Assembly: GCA_023299965.1 (NCBI GenBank)
Contig: JALZVN010000079.1
Location: forward strand, 1-9,838
Direction of reading: 5' to 3'
Length of the DNA stretch: 9,838 bases
Origin: Saprospiraceae bacterium
GTDB lineage: Bacteria > Bacteroidota > Bacteroidia > Chitinophagales > Saprospiraceae
Of the stretch, positions 1 to 6,608 are shown one piece after another. The first letter of the stretch is position 1. Each line of letters opens with the position of its first letter. The translations under genes were made by a program, and so were the position numbers. The notes under the pieces are model-generated. The model was not told the origin of the DNA. It saw nothing but the letters and a program-made list of their open reading frames with translations, and ran no database searches.

Positions 1-90
1 CCCTACTGGTATATCGCAATACAAATCTTGTGGTCAGCGACAAGGCGGGGAAGTGGAGTTGATCTTGATCTGATAGTGGGACTATCTTAG
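1..90 (+). CDS. possible C-terminal fragment of an unidentified protein
   Basis: Frame 1 is open from the window edge to a TAG at 88-90 and would encode 29 residues, beginning PYWYIAIQILW and ending DLDLIVGLS. The mix of an aromatic/hydrophobic stretch with a basic turn (TRRGSG) is protein-like, but two other plus-strand frames are also open for about 20 codons here and a 29-codon open frame is not rare by chance. Some codons (AGG, CGG) are uncommon in the clear genes of this window. If real, it is the end of a gene convergent with the DoxX-like gene. I do not recognise the family; this is a weak call. Confidence 0.2.
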   Translation, partial: PYWYIAIQILWSATRRGSGVDLDLIVGLS

Positions 91-123
91 CAATAGCAAG
101 TAAGGTTTTAGAGCAGGATTTAG

Positions 124-320
124 CCTTTTTTTTGCGTGAAGGATGGTAGCAGGCTCCACGATAGTGGAGCGCCCAAACGAAACGCAGTGTAGTGCAGGGC
201 CGAGCGAATAGCGAGCTGCGGACAGCCTGACCCCGTTTATAAATAGACATAGCTAGCCTAAGCTTAGAATAACACTACACAGATAAACCAATCCAATAAG
301 AAGAATAAGGGGGCACGCCC
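124..320 (-). repeat. GC-rich intergenic element, copy 1 (GGGCGT...ATCCTTnACGCA type)
   Basis: A GC-rich island in AT-rich surroundings. Read on the minus strand it begins GGGCGTGCCC (320-311), contains CAGGCTGTCCG (229-219), and ends ATCCTTCACGCA (144-133) followed by an eight-A run and GG (to 124). The same three landmarks in the same order bound the element at 6118-6234. The ends carry GCGT and ACGC, a short inverted repeat. Inside is a 7-base-pair hairpin, GCTCCAC (153-159) with GTGGAGC (164-170) around a GATA loop. An AT-rich stretch at about 236-308, with a CTAAGCTTAG palindrome at 258-267, separates the first landmark from the rest. From memory, elements of this general form are scattered between genes in many Bacteroidota genomes; their function is unknown to me. 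It could be a MITE-like element or a structured RNA. Confidence 0.6.
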
Positions 321-340
321 AACCTAGTCTAAAAAAATAT

Positions 341-742
341 CTACACCATATCCGGTGCAGCAGGCTTGTCGTATCTGTAATTCAACAGAAACCAAGATAA
401 TAGTACTAGGATGATGCCTCTGAATGATAACATAGAAAATACTTTTCCGATATCGAATCCACCTGCTTCACCAACATGCGCTATGGTAGCCAGGATCACA
501 TCTATCAGAAAACCTGCATAAGCGAGGTGTGTAAGTATCTTAACCTTGTCCGTAGTAACCGCTATAACACCCAAGACCTTAGCTATAGCCAATGGTATCA
601 CGATTGCTGCTGGATATCCAAGACTCTGGAAATATCCTTGCACCATGCCTGTGTTGCGAAAATACATCTGTGCGGAAAATATAAAAATAGCACACATCAA
701 AAGTGTAACGATCCAATAAGCGACTTTCAGAGCAATATTCAT
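341..742 (-). CDS. DoxX-like membrane protein
   Basis: A 133-residue integral membrane protein with about four predicted transmembrane helices: roughly residues 7-25, 43-62, 69-88 and 107-123. The sequence pattern (FSAQMYF near the first helix, a YPAAIVIPLAIAKVLGV second helix, a TDKVKILTHLAYAGF turn, and IAHVGEAGG before the last helix) matches the DoxX-like family (PF13564 type). Members of the wider DoxX/SURF4 group are small inner-membrane proteins, often of unknown role; some are linked to quinone or redox biology. No catalytic residues can be named. The start codon lies 15 bases after the stop of the transporter gene, so the two are very likely one transcript and this gene may depend on the upstream promoter. 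No obvious hairpin terminator follows; the GC-rich repeat begins 20 bases downstream. Confidence 0.8.
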   Translation of the reverse strand: MNIALKVAYWIVTLLMCAIFIFSAQMYFRNTGMVQGYFQSLGYPAAIVIPLAIAKVLGVIAVTTDKVKILTHLAYAGFLIDVILATIAHVGEAGGFDIGKVFSMLSFRGIILVLLSWFLLNYRYDKPAAPDMV

Positions 743-757
743 AATTTAGAATTTTGC

Positions 758-2389
758 TCAAAGTAAATAAAAAACTAGCTGAACTAATAATATTTTTAGA
801 ATCAGTGTAACTGGCAAGACCATTGTATAACCAATCGCCGGTAGTTTGTTTTGTGTCTTCTCTAAAGCAAACTCCAATATCGCGGGTTGATTGGCTAGCA
901 TACCTGATAATAGACTGAAAGGAATCTTGAACATCTTGTAGCCAATAATCAAGGACACAAAAGTGGCGACAAAAACGATGACCCCTCCTGTGAGAAACAG
1001 TAAACCACCTTCTGTACTTAGTAGTACTTCCTTGAAAGTATGTCCGGACTTGATCCCAATCCCAGCCAATAAAAGTATGAGTCCAATCTGACGTAAAGTG
1101 AGGTTGGCACTAAATGGGAGTATCCAAAGTATTGGACCTGTCTTGCGAATTGCTCCTAAGACGAGTGCTGCTAGAAAAGGACCACCGGCGTTGCCCAATT
1201 GGAAATGAATGCCTCCTGGAAAGGAAAAGGTAATCTTACCGATCAGAAGACCGATCGCCATCCCTAATCCAAATGAGAATAGATTGATCTGCGATAGCCT
1301 TTCGTAGGAATTGCCAAACAGGGCATCAATGTTTTCAATATCCTTTCGTTTGAGCACCATAGTCACTCTATCTCCTAACTCCAAAACGGCGTCTCCATTG
1401 GCGACGATATCCGCATCACCACGCTTCAATCCAACAATCAAAGCAGAAAATTTTTCAGAGAGGTTGAGCGAAGCAATGGTCTCTCCTGCTAGATCTGAAT
1501 TGGAAACGAACACTCTACGCACATCATAAAAACGCCTATCAAAAGTCAACTCATCATTGAGTGGAGTCCCTATCTCTCGGATTGCCTTATCTACCAATTT
1601 GCCTCCGCCCACCAGTACAATGCGGTCGCCGAGCTGCAAAATGGTATCCATGTTAGGCAAAGATTGCACGCCCTTTTTACTTATCCTACCAAAGACCAGG
1701 CGCTTATGATATCTATTGAACAGTTCTCTAATTTGTATGCCTTCTATCTCTGGTTTTGTGATCTCTATCGTCTTGTACAAGATCTTTAAGCTGACGGGAT
1801 ATTCCTTTTGCAGATCATTTTGCTCTTGCACGAGATCTACTTTGAATATTTTTTGGAATACAGTATAGGCAATCATCACTCCTATCACACCCATTGGATA
1901 AGCTAGAGAGTACCCTATCACTACAGAATTTGAATAGTGGCTTTTATCTACTTCTGTAATGTTTGCCATGCTCACCAAATCTAATAAACCTGCAAAAGCG
2001 GGTGTACTCGTAAAAGTCCCTGCCAATAGACCTGCTGCCGTCCCCTTATTGATACCTAACACGTAAAAACCACATATCGAAAGTGTGGTAAAAATAATCA
2101 AGAAGACTATACTGAAGCTAATCATCCCTGTGCCTTGCTTCGCTAGCGTCCTAAAAAAGCTAGGTCCGCCACTAATCCCTATGGAGTAAACAAAAATAGA
2201 TAGCCCAAGGGTGATGATTATTTCAGGAACGGCGAGATTGGGGTCTAAGGCTCCAAAGCCAAGACCGACCAAAAGGACTGCTACCACTCCTAGCTTAGCT
2301 CCTTTGATAGCAATATTCCCTATGCCATATCCAATAGCAATAACGACGAACAGTAAGAGTAAGGGAGATTCTAAAAAGGACTGGACCAT
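758..2389 (-). CDS. AspT/YidE/YbjL-family transporter with two RCK_C domains
   Basis: A 543-residue inner-membrane protein, close to the length of E. coli YidE (about 553) and YbjL (about 561). It shows the family layout: an N-terminal block of hydrophobic helices (residues 8-180) with GISGGP at 71-76 and TSTPAF at 127-132, a soluble middle with two TrkA-C/RCK_C domains (about 203-275 and 288-358, each ending in a LGDR-x-V/T-hydrophobic strand), and a second membrane block (367-543) with AGGP at 401-404 and a late NQPAILEFALE segment at 500-510. The two membrane halves are the known internal duplication of this family. The family includes the aspartate:alanine exchanger AspT, but the substrate of this protein cannot be told from sequence; the RCK_C domains suggest ligand control. 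It leads an operon with the DoxX-like gene. Two palindromes lie 39-150 bases upstream of its start. No clean TAnnTTTG box was found; TACGTTTA is the closest. Confidence 0.88.
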   Translation of the reverse strand: MVQSFLESPLLLLFVVIAIGYGIGNIAIKGAKLGVVAVLLVGLGFGALDPNLAVPEIIITLGLSIFVYSIGISGGPSFFRTLAKQGTGMISFSIVFLIIFTTLSICGFYVLGINKGTAAGLLAGTFTSTPAFAGLLDLVSMANITEVDKSHYSNSVVIGYSLAYPMGVIGVMIAYTVFQKIFKVDLVQEQNDLQKEYPVSLKILYKTIEITKPEIEGIQIRELFNRYHKRLVFGRISKKGVQSLPNMDTILQLGDRIVLVGGGKLVDKAIREIGTPLNDELTFDRRFYDVRRVFVSNSDLAGETIASLNLSEKFSALIVGLKRGDADIVANGDAVLELGDRVTMVLKRKDIENIDALFGNSYERLSQINLFSFGLGMAIGLLIGKITFSFPGGIHFQLGNAGGPFLAALVLGAIRKTGPILWILPFSANLTLRQIGLILLLAGIGIKSGHTFKEVLLSTEGGLLFLTGGVIVFVATFVSLIIGYKMFKIPFSLLSGMLANQPAILEFALEKTQNKLPAIGYTMVLPVTLILKILLVQLVFYLL

Positions 2390-2422
2390 ACTGTTTTTGT
2401 AAAAGGTGTCATGCCATTTATG

Positions 2423-2539
2423 CTAATACCATTTGATGTTTAAAATGGTTCTCAACCAATCAATAGTTTACATAACGCACTTATCACAAAATGGTTAAAC
2501 GTATAATACCTCTAATACCATTTGTAGTTTCCAATGGTA
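2423..2539. promoter_or_regulatory. pair of similar palindromes upstream of the transporter gene
   Basis: Two copies of the direct repeat CTAATACCATTTG (2423-2435 and 2512-2524), each starting a palindrome: ACCATTT (2428-2434) with AAATGGT (2443-2449), and TACCATT (2516-2522) with AATGGTA (2533-2539). The loops are 8 and 10 bases and the centres are 89 bases apart. A further half-site, AAAATGGTT, lies at about 2489-2497. They sit between the transporter start (2389) and the thiolase stop (2672), where the transporter promoter should be, so paired operators for a dimeric regulator are possible. Alternatively they are small dispersed intergenic palindromes: related words occur at 3941-3953 and 4323-4332. 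The rest of this 282-base gap shows no convincing gene. Confidence 0.45.
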
Positions 2540-2671
2540 TAATGTCTATTGCGCTTTTGCTTGAGCCCTAGCGATCACAGAATTCATTTCCACTAATACG
2601 ATAATGGAAAGTGCAGAAAAAACGGGTAACAAAAGAACGCTATAAAATAGTAATAAGATTAACGTCTATAA

Positions 2672-3886
2672 TTATACTCTTTCGATAATGGTCGCATATC
2701 CTTGACCAACGCCTACACACATCGTCACTAAGGCATACTGCTTACCTGTCTTTTGAAGCTCCAGTGCTGCGGTATGCATAATACGTGTTCCAGATACACC
2801 TAGAGGGTGTCCAATAGCGATGGCCCCTCCGTTTGGATTGATACGAGGGTCATCATCTGCTAAACCTAGTTTTCTAGTGCACGCGAGTGCTTGTGCAGAG
2901 AAGGCTTCGTTGAGCTCTATGATACCCATGTCTTCCAATTTGAGTCCAGCTTTCCCTAAGGCTTTCAAGGAAGCATTTACAGGACCGATCCCCATGATAC
3001 GAGGCTCCACTCCTACTACTGCAGAACTAACGATACGCGCCAATGGCTTGAGATCATATTGCTTAACCGCAGTATCTGAAGCTACAATAACTGCTGCTGC
3101 TCCGTCATTCAAACCAGAAGCATTACCCGCTGTAACAGAACCGCCCTTGTCCAATGGTTTGAAAGCTGGTCTTAGCTTGGCGAGTATCTCTGTTGTCGTA
3201 TTGGCTCTGATAAACTCATCCTGCTCAAATTGCAATGGGTCTTGCTTTCTTCTAGGTATTTCTACACCAATGATTTCTTCTGCTAGTCTACCACTTGCTT
3301 GCGCTGCAGCGGCTTTGCTTTGAGACCAATAGGCAAATTGATCTTGATCTTCTCTACTGATGTTATACATCTCCGCTAGATTCTCCGCGGTAGATCCCAT
3401 ACCGTCTACCCCATAGAGTTCTTTCATTTTAGGATTGACGAAGCGCCATCCAAAACTACTATCATGCATCTTGGCGTCTCTGCCAAATGCCTTACTCACC
3501 TTAGAGATGACAAATGGCCCTCTGGTCATATGCTCTACTCCACCAGAAATGAAAACATCTCCGTCTCCAGCTTTGATAGCACGATTAGCGTGAATGATGG
3601 CTGACATTCCAGATGAACAAAGTCTATTGAGTGTTTCTCCAGGGACTGACCAAGGTAGCCCAGCAAGCAGGAGACACATTCGAGCTACATTACGATTGTC
3701 TTCTCCTGCTTGATTGGCACATCCCATGATCACGTCTTCATAGGCATCTAAAGGAATATTGGGATTCCTTTTTACAATTTCACGGATTGGAATGGCTCCC
3801 AAATCATCCGTTCTAATAGTAGATAGTGTTCCTCCAAAGTTTCCAAAAGGAGTACGTACTCCATCTATAATAAATGCCTCTTTCAA
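2672..3886 (-). CDS. pcaF: thiolase, 3-oxoadipyl-CoA thiolase type (acetyl-CoA C-acyltransferase)
   Basis: A 404-residue cytosolic thiolase, near the usual 390-401. Catalytic residues are present: nucleophilic Cys90 in NRLCSSGM, Asn326 in NEAF, His360 in GHPLGVSGTR and Cys390 in MCVGVGQG. The enzyme class removes an acetyl unit from a 3-oxoacyl-CoA using CoA, or runs in reverse. Several features point to the PcaF/PaaJ branch rather than FadA or PhaA: GGVEHMTRGPF at 115-125, SFGWRFVNP at 144-152, GVGQG instead of the common GGGxG at the second cysteine, and a C-terminus ending IIERV. That branch acts on 3-oxoadipyl-CoA in aromatic and phenylacetate degradation. No other pca or paa genes are visible, so the exact substrate is an inference and a general beta-oxidation role is possible. 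It follows the CDGSH gene on the same strand after a 64-base gap that carries its own perfect -7-like box. Confidence 0.9.
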   Translation of the reverse strand: MKEAFIIDGVRTPFGNFGGTLSTIRTDDLGAIPIREIVKRNPNIPLDAYEDVIMGCANQAGEDNRNVARMCLLLAGLPWSVPGETLNRLCSSGMSAIIHANRAIKAGDGDVFISGGVEHMTRGPFVISKVSKAFGRDAKMHDSSFGWRFVNPKMKELYGVDGMGSTAENLAEMYNISREDQDQFAYWSQSKAAAAQASGRLAEEIIGVEIPRRKQDPLQFEQDEFIRANTTTEILAKLRPAFKPLDKGGSVTAGNASGLNDGAAAVIVASDTAVKQYDLKPLARIVSSAVVGVEPRIMGIGPVNASLKALGKAGLKLEDMGIIELNEAFSAQALACTRKLGLADDDPRINPNGGAIAIGHPLGVSGTRIMHTAALELQKTGKQYALVTMCVGVGQGYATIIERV

Positions 3887-3930
3887 CGTTCGTTATTTTT
3901 TTAGTTTTTTGACCTAATTGATCTTGAGAC

Positions 3931-3938
3931 CAAAGGTA
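3931..3938 (-). promoter_or_regulatory. candidate -7 box for the thiolase gene
   Basis: On the minus strand TACCTTTG matches the Bacteroidota -7 consensus TAnnTTTG exactly. It lies 45 bases before the thiolase start codon, between the CDGSH gene and the thiolase gene. No TTG is present 19-21 bases further upstream, so the -33 element is missing, and the CAAAGG of this box can also pair with CCTTTG at 3955-3960. The thiolase may therefore have its own promoter or may simply be read from the CDGSH promoter. Confidence 0.35.
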
Positions 3939-3950
3939 GTCAAAATGGTA

Positions 3951-4196
3951 TTATCCTTTGATGCGCTTGTGATTACCATCACAGAACTGTGGCTTTTCAG
4001 ACAATTTGCACATGCACATGCCAACTGACTTTGTCTCTTCTGCGACAAATACTGTAGGAGTGAATTTTGTCCCTTTGTGAGCACCATCGCACCATGGTTG
4101 ATTTTCTGAAGCACCACAAGAGCACCATGCATACTTTTGACCTTTTACCAAATCTACTCTTACTGGGGTTCTTCCCGCTATATATGCCTTTTCCAT
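3951..4196 (-). CDS. tandem CDGSH iron-sulfur protein
   Basis: An 81-residue protein with two CDGSH-type 2Fe-2S motifs: Cys25, Cys27, Cys36, His40 (ending PWCDGAH) and Cys61, Cys63, Cys72, His76 (ending QFCDGNH). Each has the three-cysteine, one-histidine ligand set with identical C1-C3-C12-H16 spacing. Two motifs in one chain is the arrangement of the CISD3/Miner2-like class, which folds as a monomer holding two clusters; proteins of this group are thought to transfer or sense redox state. No signal peptide or membrane anchor is present, so it is expected in the cytosol. An in-frame ATG lies 81 bases further upstream, but the added residues are not conserved-looking and a good promoter (4224-4254) falls inside that stretch, so the start at 4196 is chosen. 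It is divergent from the hydroxy-acid oxidase gene and precedes the thiolase. Confidence 0.88.
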   Translation of the reverse strand: MEKAYIAGRTPVRVDLVKGQKYAWCSCGASENQPWCDGAHKGTKFTPTVFVAEETKSVGMCMCKLSEKPQFCDGNHKRIKG

Positions 4197-4223
4197 TATG
4201 CTTAGTTTTAAATTAAGAAAAAT

Positions 4224-4254
4224 TAAATTTATAAAAACATCTCGCTGAGACCAA
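4224..4254 (-). promoter_or_regulatory. Bacteroidota-type promoter for the CDGSH gene
   Basis: Read on the minus strand, TTG at 4254-4252 is followed after 20 bases by TAAATTTA at 4231-4224, one mismatch from TAnnTTTG. The spacing fits the known 19-21 base rule for the Bacteroidota primary sigma factor. Transcription would begin about 20 bases before the ATG at 4196, which supports the shorter start of that gene. Confidence 0.5.
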
Positions 4255-4273
4255 AAAAATGAACCTAATTCCT

Positions 4274-4287
4274 GCAATTTGAATTGC
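4274..4287. promoter_or_regulatory. short palindrome in the divergent promoter region
   Basis: GCAATT-TG-AATTGC is a perfect 6+6 inverted repeat with a two-base centre. It sits between the divergent CDGSH and hydroxy-acid oxidase genes, just upstream of the CDGSH -33 element and 54 bases before the oxidase start, and it contains a TTG that could be part of a plus-strand -33 element (TTG at 4284-4286, then TACCTTAC at 4308-4315, a poor -7 match). It could be an operator serving both genes; short AT-rich palindromes also arise by chance. Confidence 0.3.
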
Positions 4288-4340
4288 GTCTAAACAACTT
4301 AATGCCTTACCTTACTTATTCATACCATTTTACATGATTT

Positions 4341-5405
4341 ATGACTAAAAAACCCATTCGTTATGCTTTTCGATCTGTCTCAGAGATGGAGGCAGCAGCG
4401 AAATCAAATTTGCCAGACACCGTTTTTGCCTATCTGAATGGAGCCGCTGAAGACGGGTATACGGATGAGAGAAACAAATCAGCCTTCAATCAATGGAGTC
4501 TGATCCCAAGACGTCTACTAGGTATACAATACCCTTCCACTGCGGTAGAGGTATTGGGGCAAAGCTTCGATATCCCCTTTGGAGCGGCACCCGTAGGCAT
4601 GCAACAATTGTTTCACGTAGAGGGAGAGCGAGCCACTACCCTAGCCTGTGCCCATTTTGCGGCTCCCTGTGCTTTATCTACAGTGAGTAACCTTTCTTAT
4701 GCAGAGGCAACTAAAGAGGCAACTGTAAAACCTTGGTTTCAACTCTACCCTACAGATAATCTAAACATTACCAAACAACTAATTAAGAATGCAGAAGCTG
4801 CTGGAGCTAATACCATCGTGCTTACTGTGGATGTGCCCGTGCTCGGAAAGCGAAGGCATAATGCGAGAGCTTTGTTACAAACTCCTGATTTTTCACATCT
4901 CCAATTTGGCAATCTGGAAGGAATCCTCAGCAACACTGATGCTATCCATGATAGCTCGATGAATTGGGATAAGCTAGCATACATCCGTTCCTTGACCAAG
5001 GCGAAGCTTATTGTCAAGGGAATACTTCACCCAGAAGATGCTAAGCAGTGTATAGCCCTAGGGATAGATGGCATTATTATCAGCAATCATGGTGGAAGGC
5101 AAATGGAAAGCAACTATAGCACTCTAGAAGCGCTCGCAGCCATGAAGCCTGTGCTCCCGAGTGATTTCCCTCTTTTCCTTGATGGAGGAGTTCGATCTGC
5201 TACAGATATTCTAAAGGCTATTATGCTAGGTGCCAAATTGGTTTTCTTGGGTCGTCCTATCTGTTATGGTTTGGCTATAGGCGGCAGAGATGGTGTACAG
5301 CATTTATTCCAAATGCTAAGAAATGACCTCCTCCGCAATATGCAGTTGATGGGGATAGCCGACATAGGCACTATTACGTCCAGTCAAATAGTTAGAAATC
5401 GCTAA
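4341..5405 (+). CDS. FMN-dependent alpha-hydroxy-acid oxidase/dehydrogenase (L-lactate or glycolate oxidase family)
   Basis: A 354-residue TIM-barrel flavoenzyme of the LldD/glycolate oxidase family, which oxidises an L-2-hydroxy acid to the 2-oxo acid. Recognisable positions: Tyr31 in AYLNGAAEDGYT, the FMN-contacting stretch AAPVGMQQL at 82-90, QLY with Tyr136, LTVDVP with Asp164, Arg171, Lys226 in VKGIL, the catalytic His250 and substrate-binding Arg253 in SNHGGRQ, and the FMN-phosphate loop LDGGVRS (280-286) with GRP at 304-306. All key residues are intact. The segment after SNHGGRQ reads MESNYST instead of the common LDGAPA-like sequence, so the substrate is uncertain. There is no membrane anchor or insertion, which argues for a soluble enzyme, and an oxidase versus a dehydrogenase cannot be decided. 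It is divergent from the CDGSH gene (144 bases) and converges on the methyltransferase with an 18-base gap and no hairpin terminator between them. Confidence 0.9.
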   Translation: MTKKPIRYAFRSVSEMEAAAKSNLPDTVFAYLNGAAEDGYTDERNKSAFNQWSLIPRRLLGIQYPSTAVEVLGQSFDIPFGAAPVGMQQLFHVEGERATTLACAHFAAPCALSTVSNLSYAEATKEATVKPWFQLYPTDNLNITKQLIKNAEAAGANTIVLTVDVPVLGKRRHNARALLQTPDFSHLQFGNLEGILSNTDAIHDSSMNWDKLAYIRSLTKAKLIVKGILHPEDAKQCIALGIDGIIISNHGGRQMESNYSTLEALAAMKPVLPSDFPLFLDGGVRSATDILKAIMLGAKLVFLGRPICYGLAIGGRDGVQHLFQMLRNDLLRNMQLMGIADIGTITSSQIVRNR

Positions 5406-5423
5406 CCAAAACAAAAAAAGTAA

Positions 5424-5966
5424 TTAGTGCTTTGAGCAGTGGTAGATAAATCCAGCAGGAAAATTGTTGGTCTTGATCATCTCGCAATCATCCCAAGCTG
5501 CTGAAAACTTCTTGAAGTGGATCTTACTATATAAGATTTGAGAAAAATGTCCTCCAGATTTCAAGATTTCCTTTGAAGCACCAAGGATAAGATCCGTTTT
5601 TTCCTTAGAAAAGAAAGTAAAAGGCATAGACGAAACCATACTGTCTACTTCTTCACTCACGTATTTGCTGATATTTTCAGCTCCGTCGTTGATGATAATA
5701 AGTCTTTTGTCTTTGATTTCTTCCTTCACCTTGTCGCAAAAGTCCTCATTCACTTCGAACGAGTATAGCTTTGCATCAGCTGGCATTCTATCTAAGATCT
5801 CCTTTGTGATATTCCCTAATCCCATTCCAAATTCCACAAACACTTTCCCCTTCAGGTCTAATCTATTGCATATTTCAATCTCTACTTCTCTACTTGTCTC
5901 TGAAATAGCTCCAGTGGTGACAAAGTGTTTAGTATACTGTAATGCAGAAGCCAATTTACCCTTCAT
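5424..5966 (-). CDS. class I SAM-dependent methyltransferase, PmtA-like
   Basis: A 180-residue Rossmann-fold methyltransferase. Motif I is VEFGMGLGNIT at 44-54; the acidic residue that would hold the SAM ribose is Glu71 in YSFEVNE; an NDGAENI stretch at 93-99 fits motif III; SSMPFTFF at 112-119 takes the place of the S-G-L-P-F motif IV of bacterial phospholipid N-methyltransferases and, more distantly, rRNA adenine dimethyltransferases. The late GGHFSQILYSKIHFKKF segment fits the C-terminal half of the same group. Phosphatidylethanolamine N-methylation is the best-supported guess, but the substrate is not proven; PmtA proteins are usually a little longer (about 190-200 residues). The first Met is chosen because a perfect -7 box lies 26 bases upstream. 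It stands alone as a transcription unit, convergent with the oxidase gene. Confidence 0.72.
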   Translation of the reverse strand: MKGKLASALQYTKHFVTTGAISETSREVEIEICNRLDLKGKVFVEFGMGLGNITKEILDRMPADAKLYSFEVNEDFCDKVKEEIKDKRLIIINDGAENISKYVSEEVDSMVSSMPFTFFSKEKTDLILGASKEILKSGGHFSQILYSKIHFKKFSAAWDDCEMIKTNNFPAGFIYHCSKH

Positions 5967-5991
5967 ATTGATTTTCTTGATTTTACGTCGA

Positions 5992-5999
5992 CAAATATA
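5992..5999 (-). promoter_or_regulatory. -7 promoter box of the methyltransferase gene
   Basis: On the minus strand TATATTTG is a perfect TAnnTTTG match. A TTC, one base off the TTG of the -33 element, lies 21 bases upstream. The predicted transcript would start about 20 bases before the ATG at 5966. Confidence 0.55.
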
Positions 6000-6117
6000 G
6001 AAATGCTAAGTGATTAGGAAGAATTTATGCAGACCAAATTCAAAATTAGCTAGTCTTAGCCTTGATAATGAATGACTTACAACTTTTTATATTTCCGTAG
6101 TATGAGGATAGTATTTT

Positions 6118-6234
6118 GGGCGTCCGGGCAGGCTATTCCGTGGTACGCCTTCGGCTCCCGTCCCGACAATAAAAAAGTCGGTACACAGCCTCCAAGATCG
6201 GCTGTCACTCTCTATCCTTGACGCATAAAAAAGG
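6118..6234 (+). repeat. GC-rich intergenic element, copy 2 (GGGCGT...ATCCTTnACGCA type)
   Basis: A 117-base GC-rich island read on the plus strand: GGGCGT at 6118-6123, CAGGCTATTCCG at 6129-6140, and ATCCTTGACGCA at 6214-6225 followed by TAAAAAAGG. These are the same landmarks, in the same order, as the element at 124-320 on the opposite strand. Inside are two small stems, CCGAC/GTCGG around an A-rich loop (about 6162-6181) and ACAGCC/GGCTGT (6185-6190 with 6200-6205). The ends again carry GCGT and ACGC. No open reading frame of note is inside. The middle of the two copies differs, so only the ends and the pyrimidine-rich 3' motif look constrained. Confidence 0.6.
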
Positions 6235-6475
6235 AGGGGATTCTAGAAACTTTCTTCTTCTAGCAATCAAAAGCGGTAGCTAACTAATAAGACACATACA
6301 CTCTGCCATATCTGGATTTTAGATATCAACTTGTATTGGCTTTTTCTTAATAATGCTTTGGTAATAGTTTACACAACTCTAAAACACTTTCAAAATTAAG
6401 TACTGACTATCAGCGCATTGCAAAGGAAAAAAACTTTCTCGTGATTTTCTAAAAGGTATTGGATAGACTCTAAAT
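6235..6475. other. AT-rich intergenic stretch without recognisable features
   Basis: Part of the 642-base gap between the methyltransferase and the cytochrome-like lipoprotein. I see no coding frame with a plausible start, no tRNA-like fold and no clear promoter here; stops are dense in all frames. A TTCTAGAA palindrome near its left end is short enough to be chance. Confidence 0.5.
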
Positions 6476-6541
6476 AAAAAAAGGTGTTGACCTTAGGCTA
6501 CAGCAAACTCATTGCAAGCACCTAAAGGCAAACACCTTTTT
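6476..6541 (-). terminator. strong hairpin terminator after the cytochrome-like lipoprotein gene
   Basis: AAGGTGTT (6481-6488) pairs with AACACCTT (6531-6538), and CCTTAGG (6491-6497) pairs with CCTAAAGG (6521-6528) with one bulge; an inner GCAA/TTGC stem (6503-6506 with 6512-6515) closes the loop. The hairpin is flanked by an A run on the left and a T run on the right, so it reads as a terminator on either strand. The only gene pointing into it is the minus-strand lipoprotein ending at 6609, 67 bases away. Confidence 0.7.
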
Positions 6542-6608
6542 GATCTAAGAGGCTACTTGTATAGCCACTTTTATTCAGTTGATAGCTCAAACAGCTAATT
6601 GCTTAGTT

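Noticed and set aside
2546..2665. Minus-strand 39-codon hydrophobic frame just after the thiolase gene (ends EMNSVIARAQAKAQ)
   Set aside because: It has no ATG near its beginning and only an internal one close to the end; composition is suggestive of a membrane peptide but a start cannot be supported.
2820..3323. Plus-strand 167-codon frame opposite the thiolase
   Set aside because: It is the shadow of a complete thiolase with all catalytic residues.
4197..4277. N-terminal extension of the CDGSH protein from the ATG at 4277
   Set aside because: The added residues are not family-like and a well-spaced promoter falls within them.
5665..6000. Plus-strand 111-codon frame opposite the methyltransferase
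   Set aside because: It is antisense to a clear SAM methyltransferase with intact motifs and a matching promoter, and its own composition is Ser/Ile/Phe-biased.
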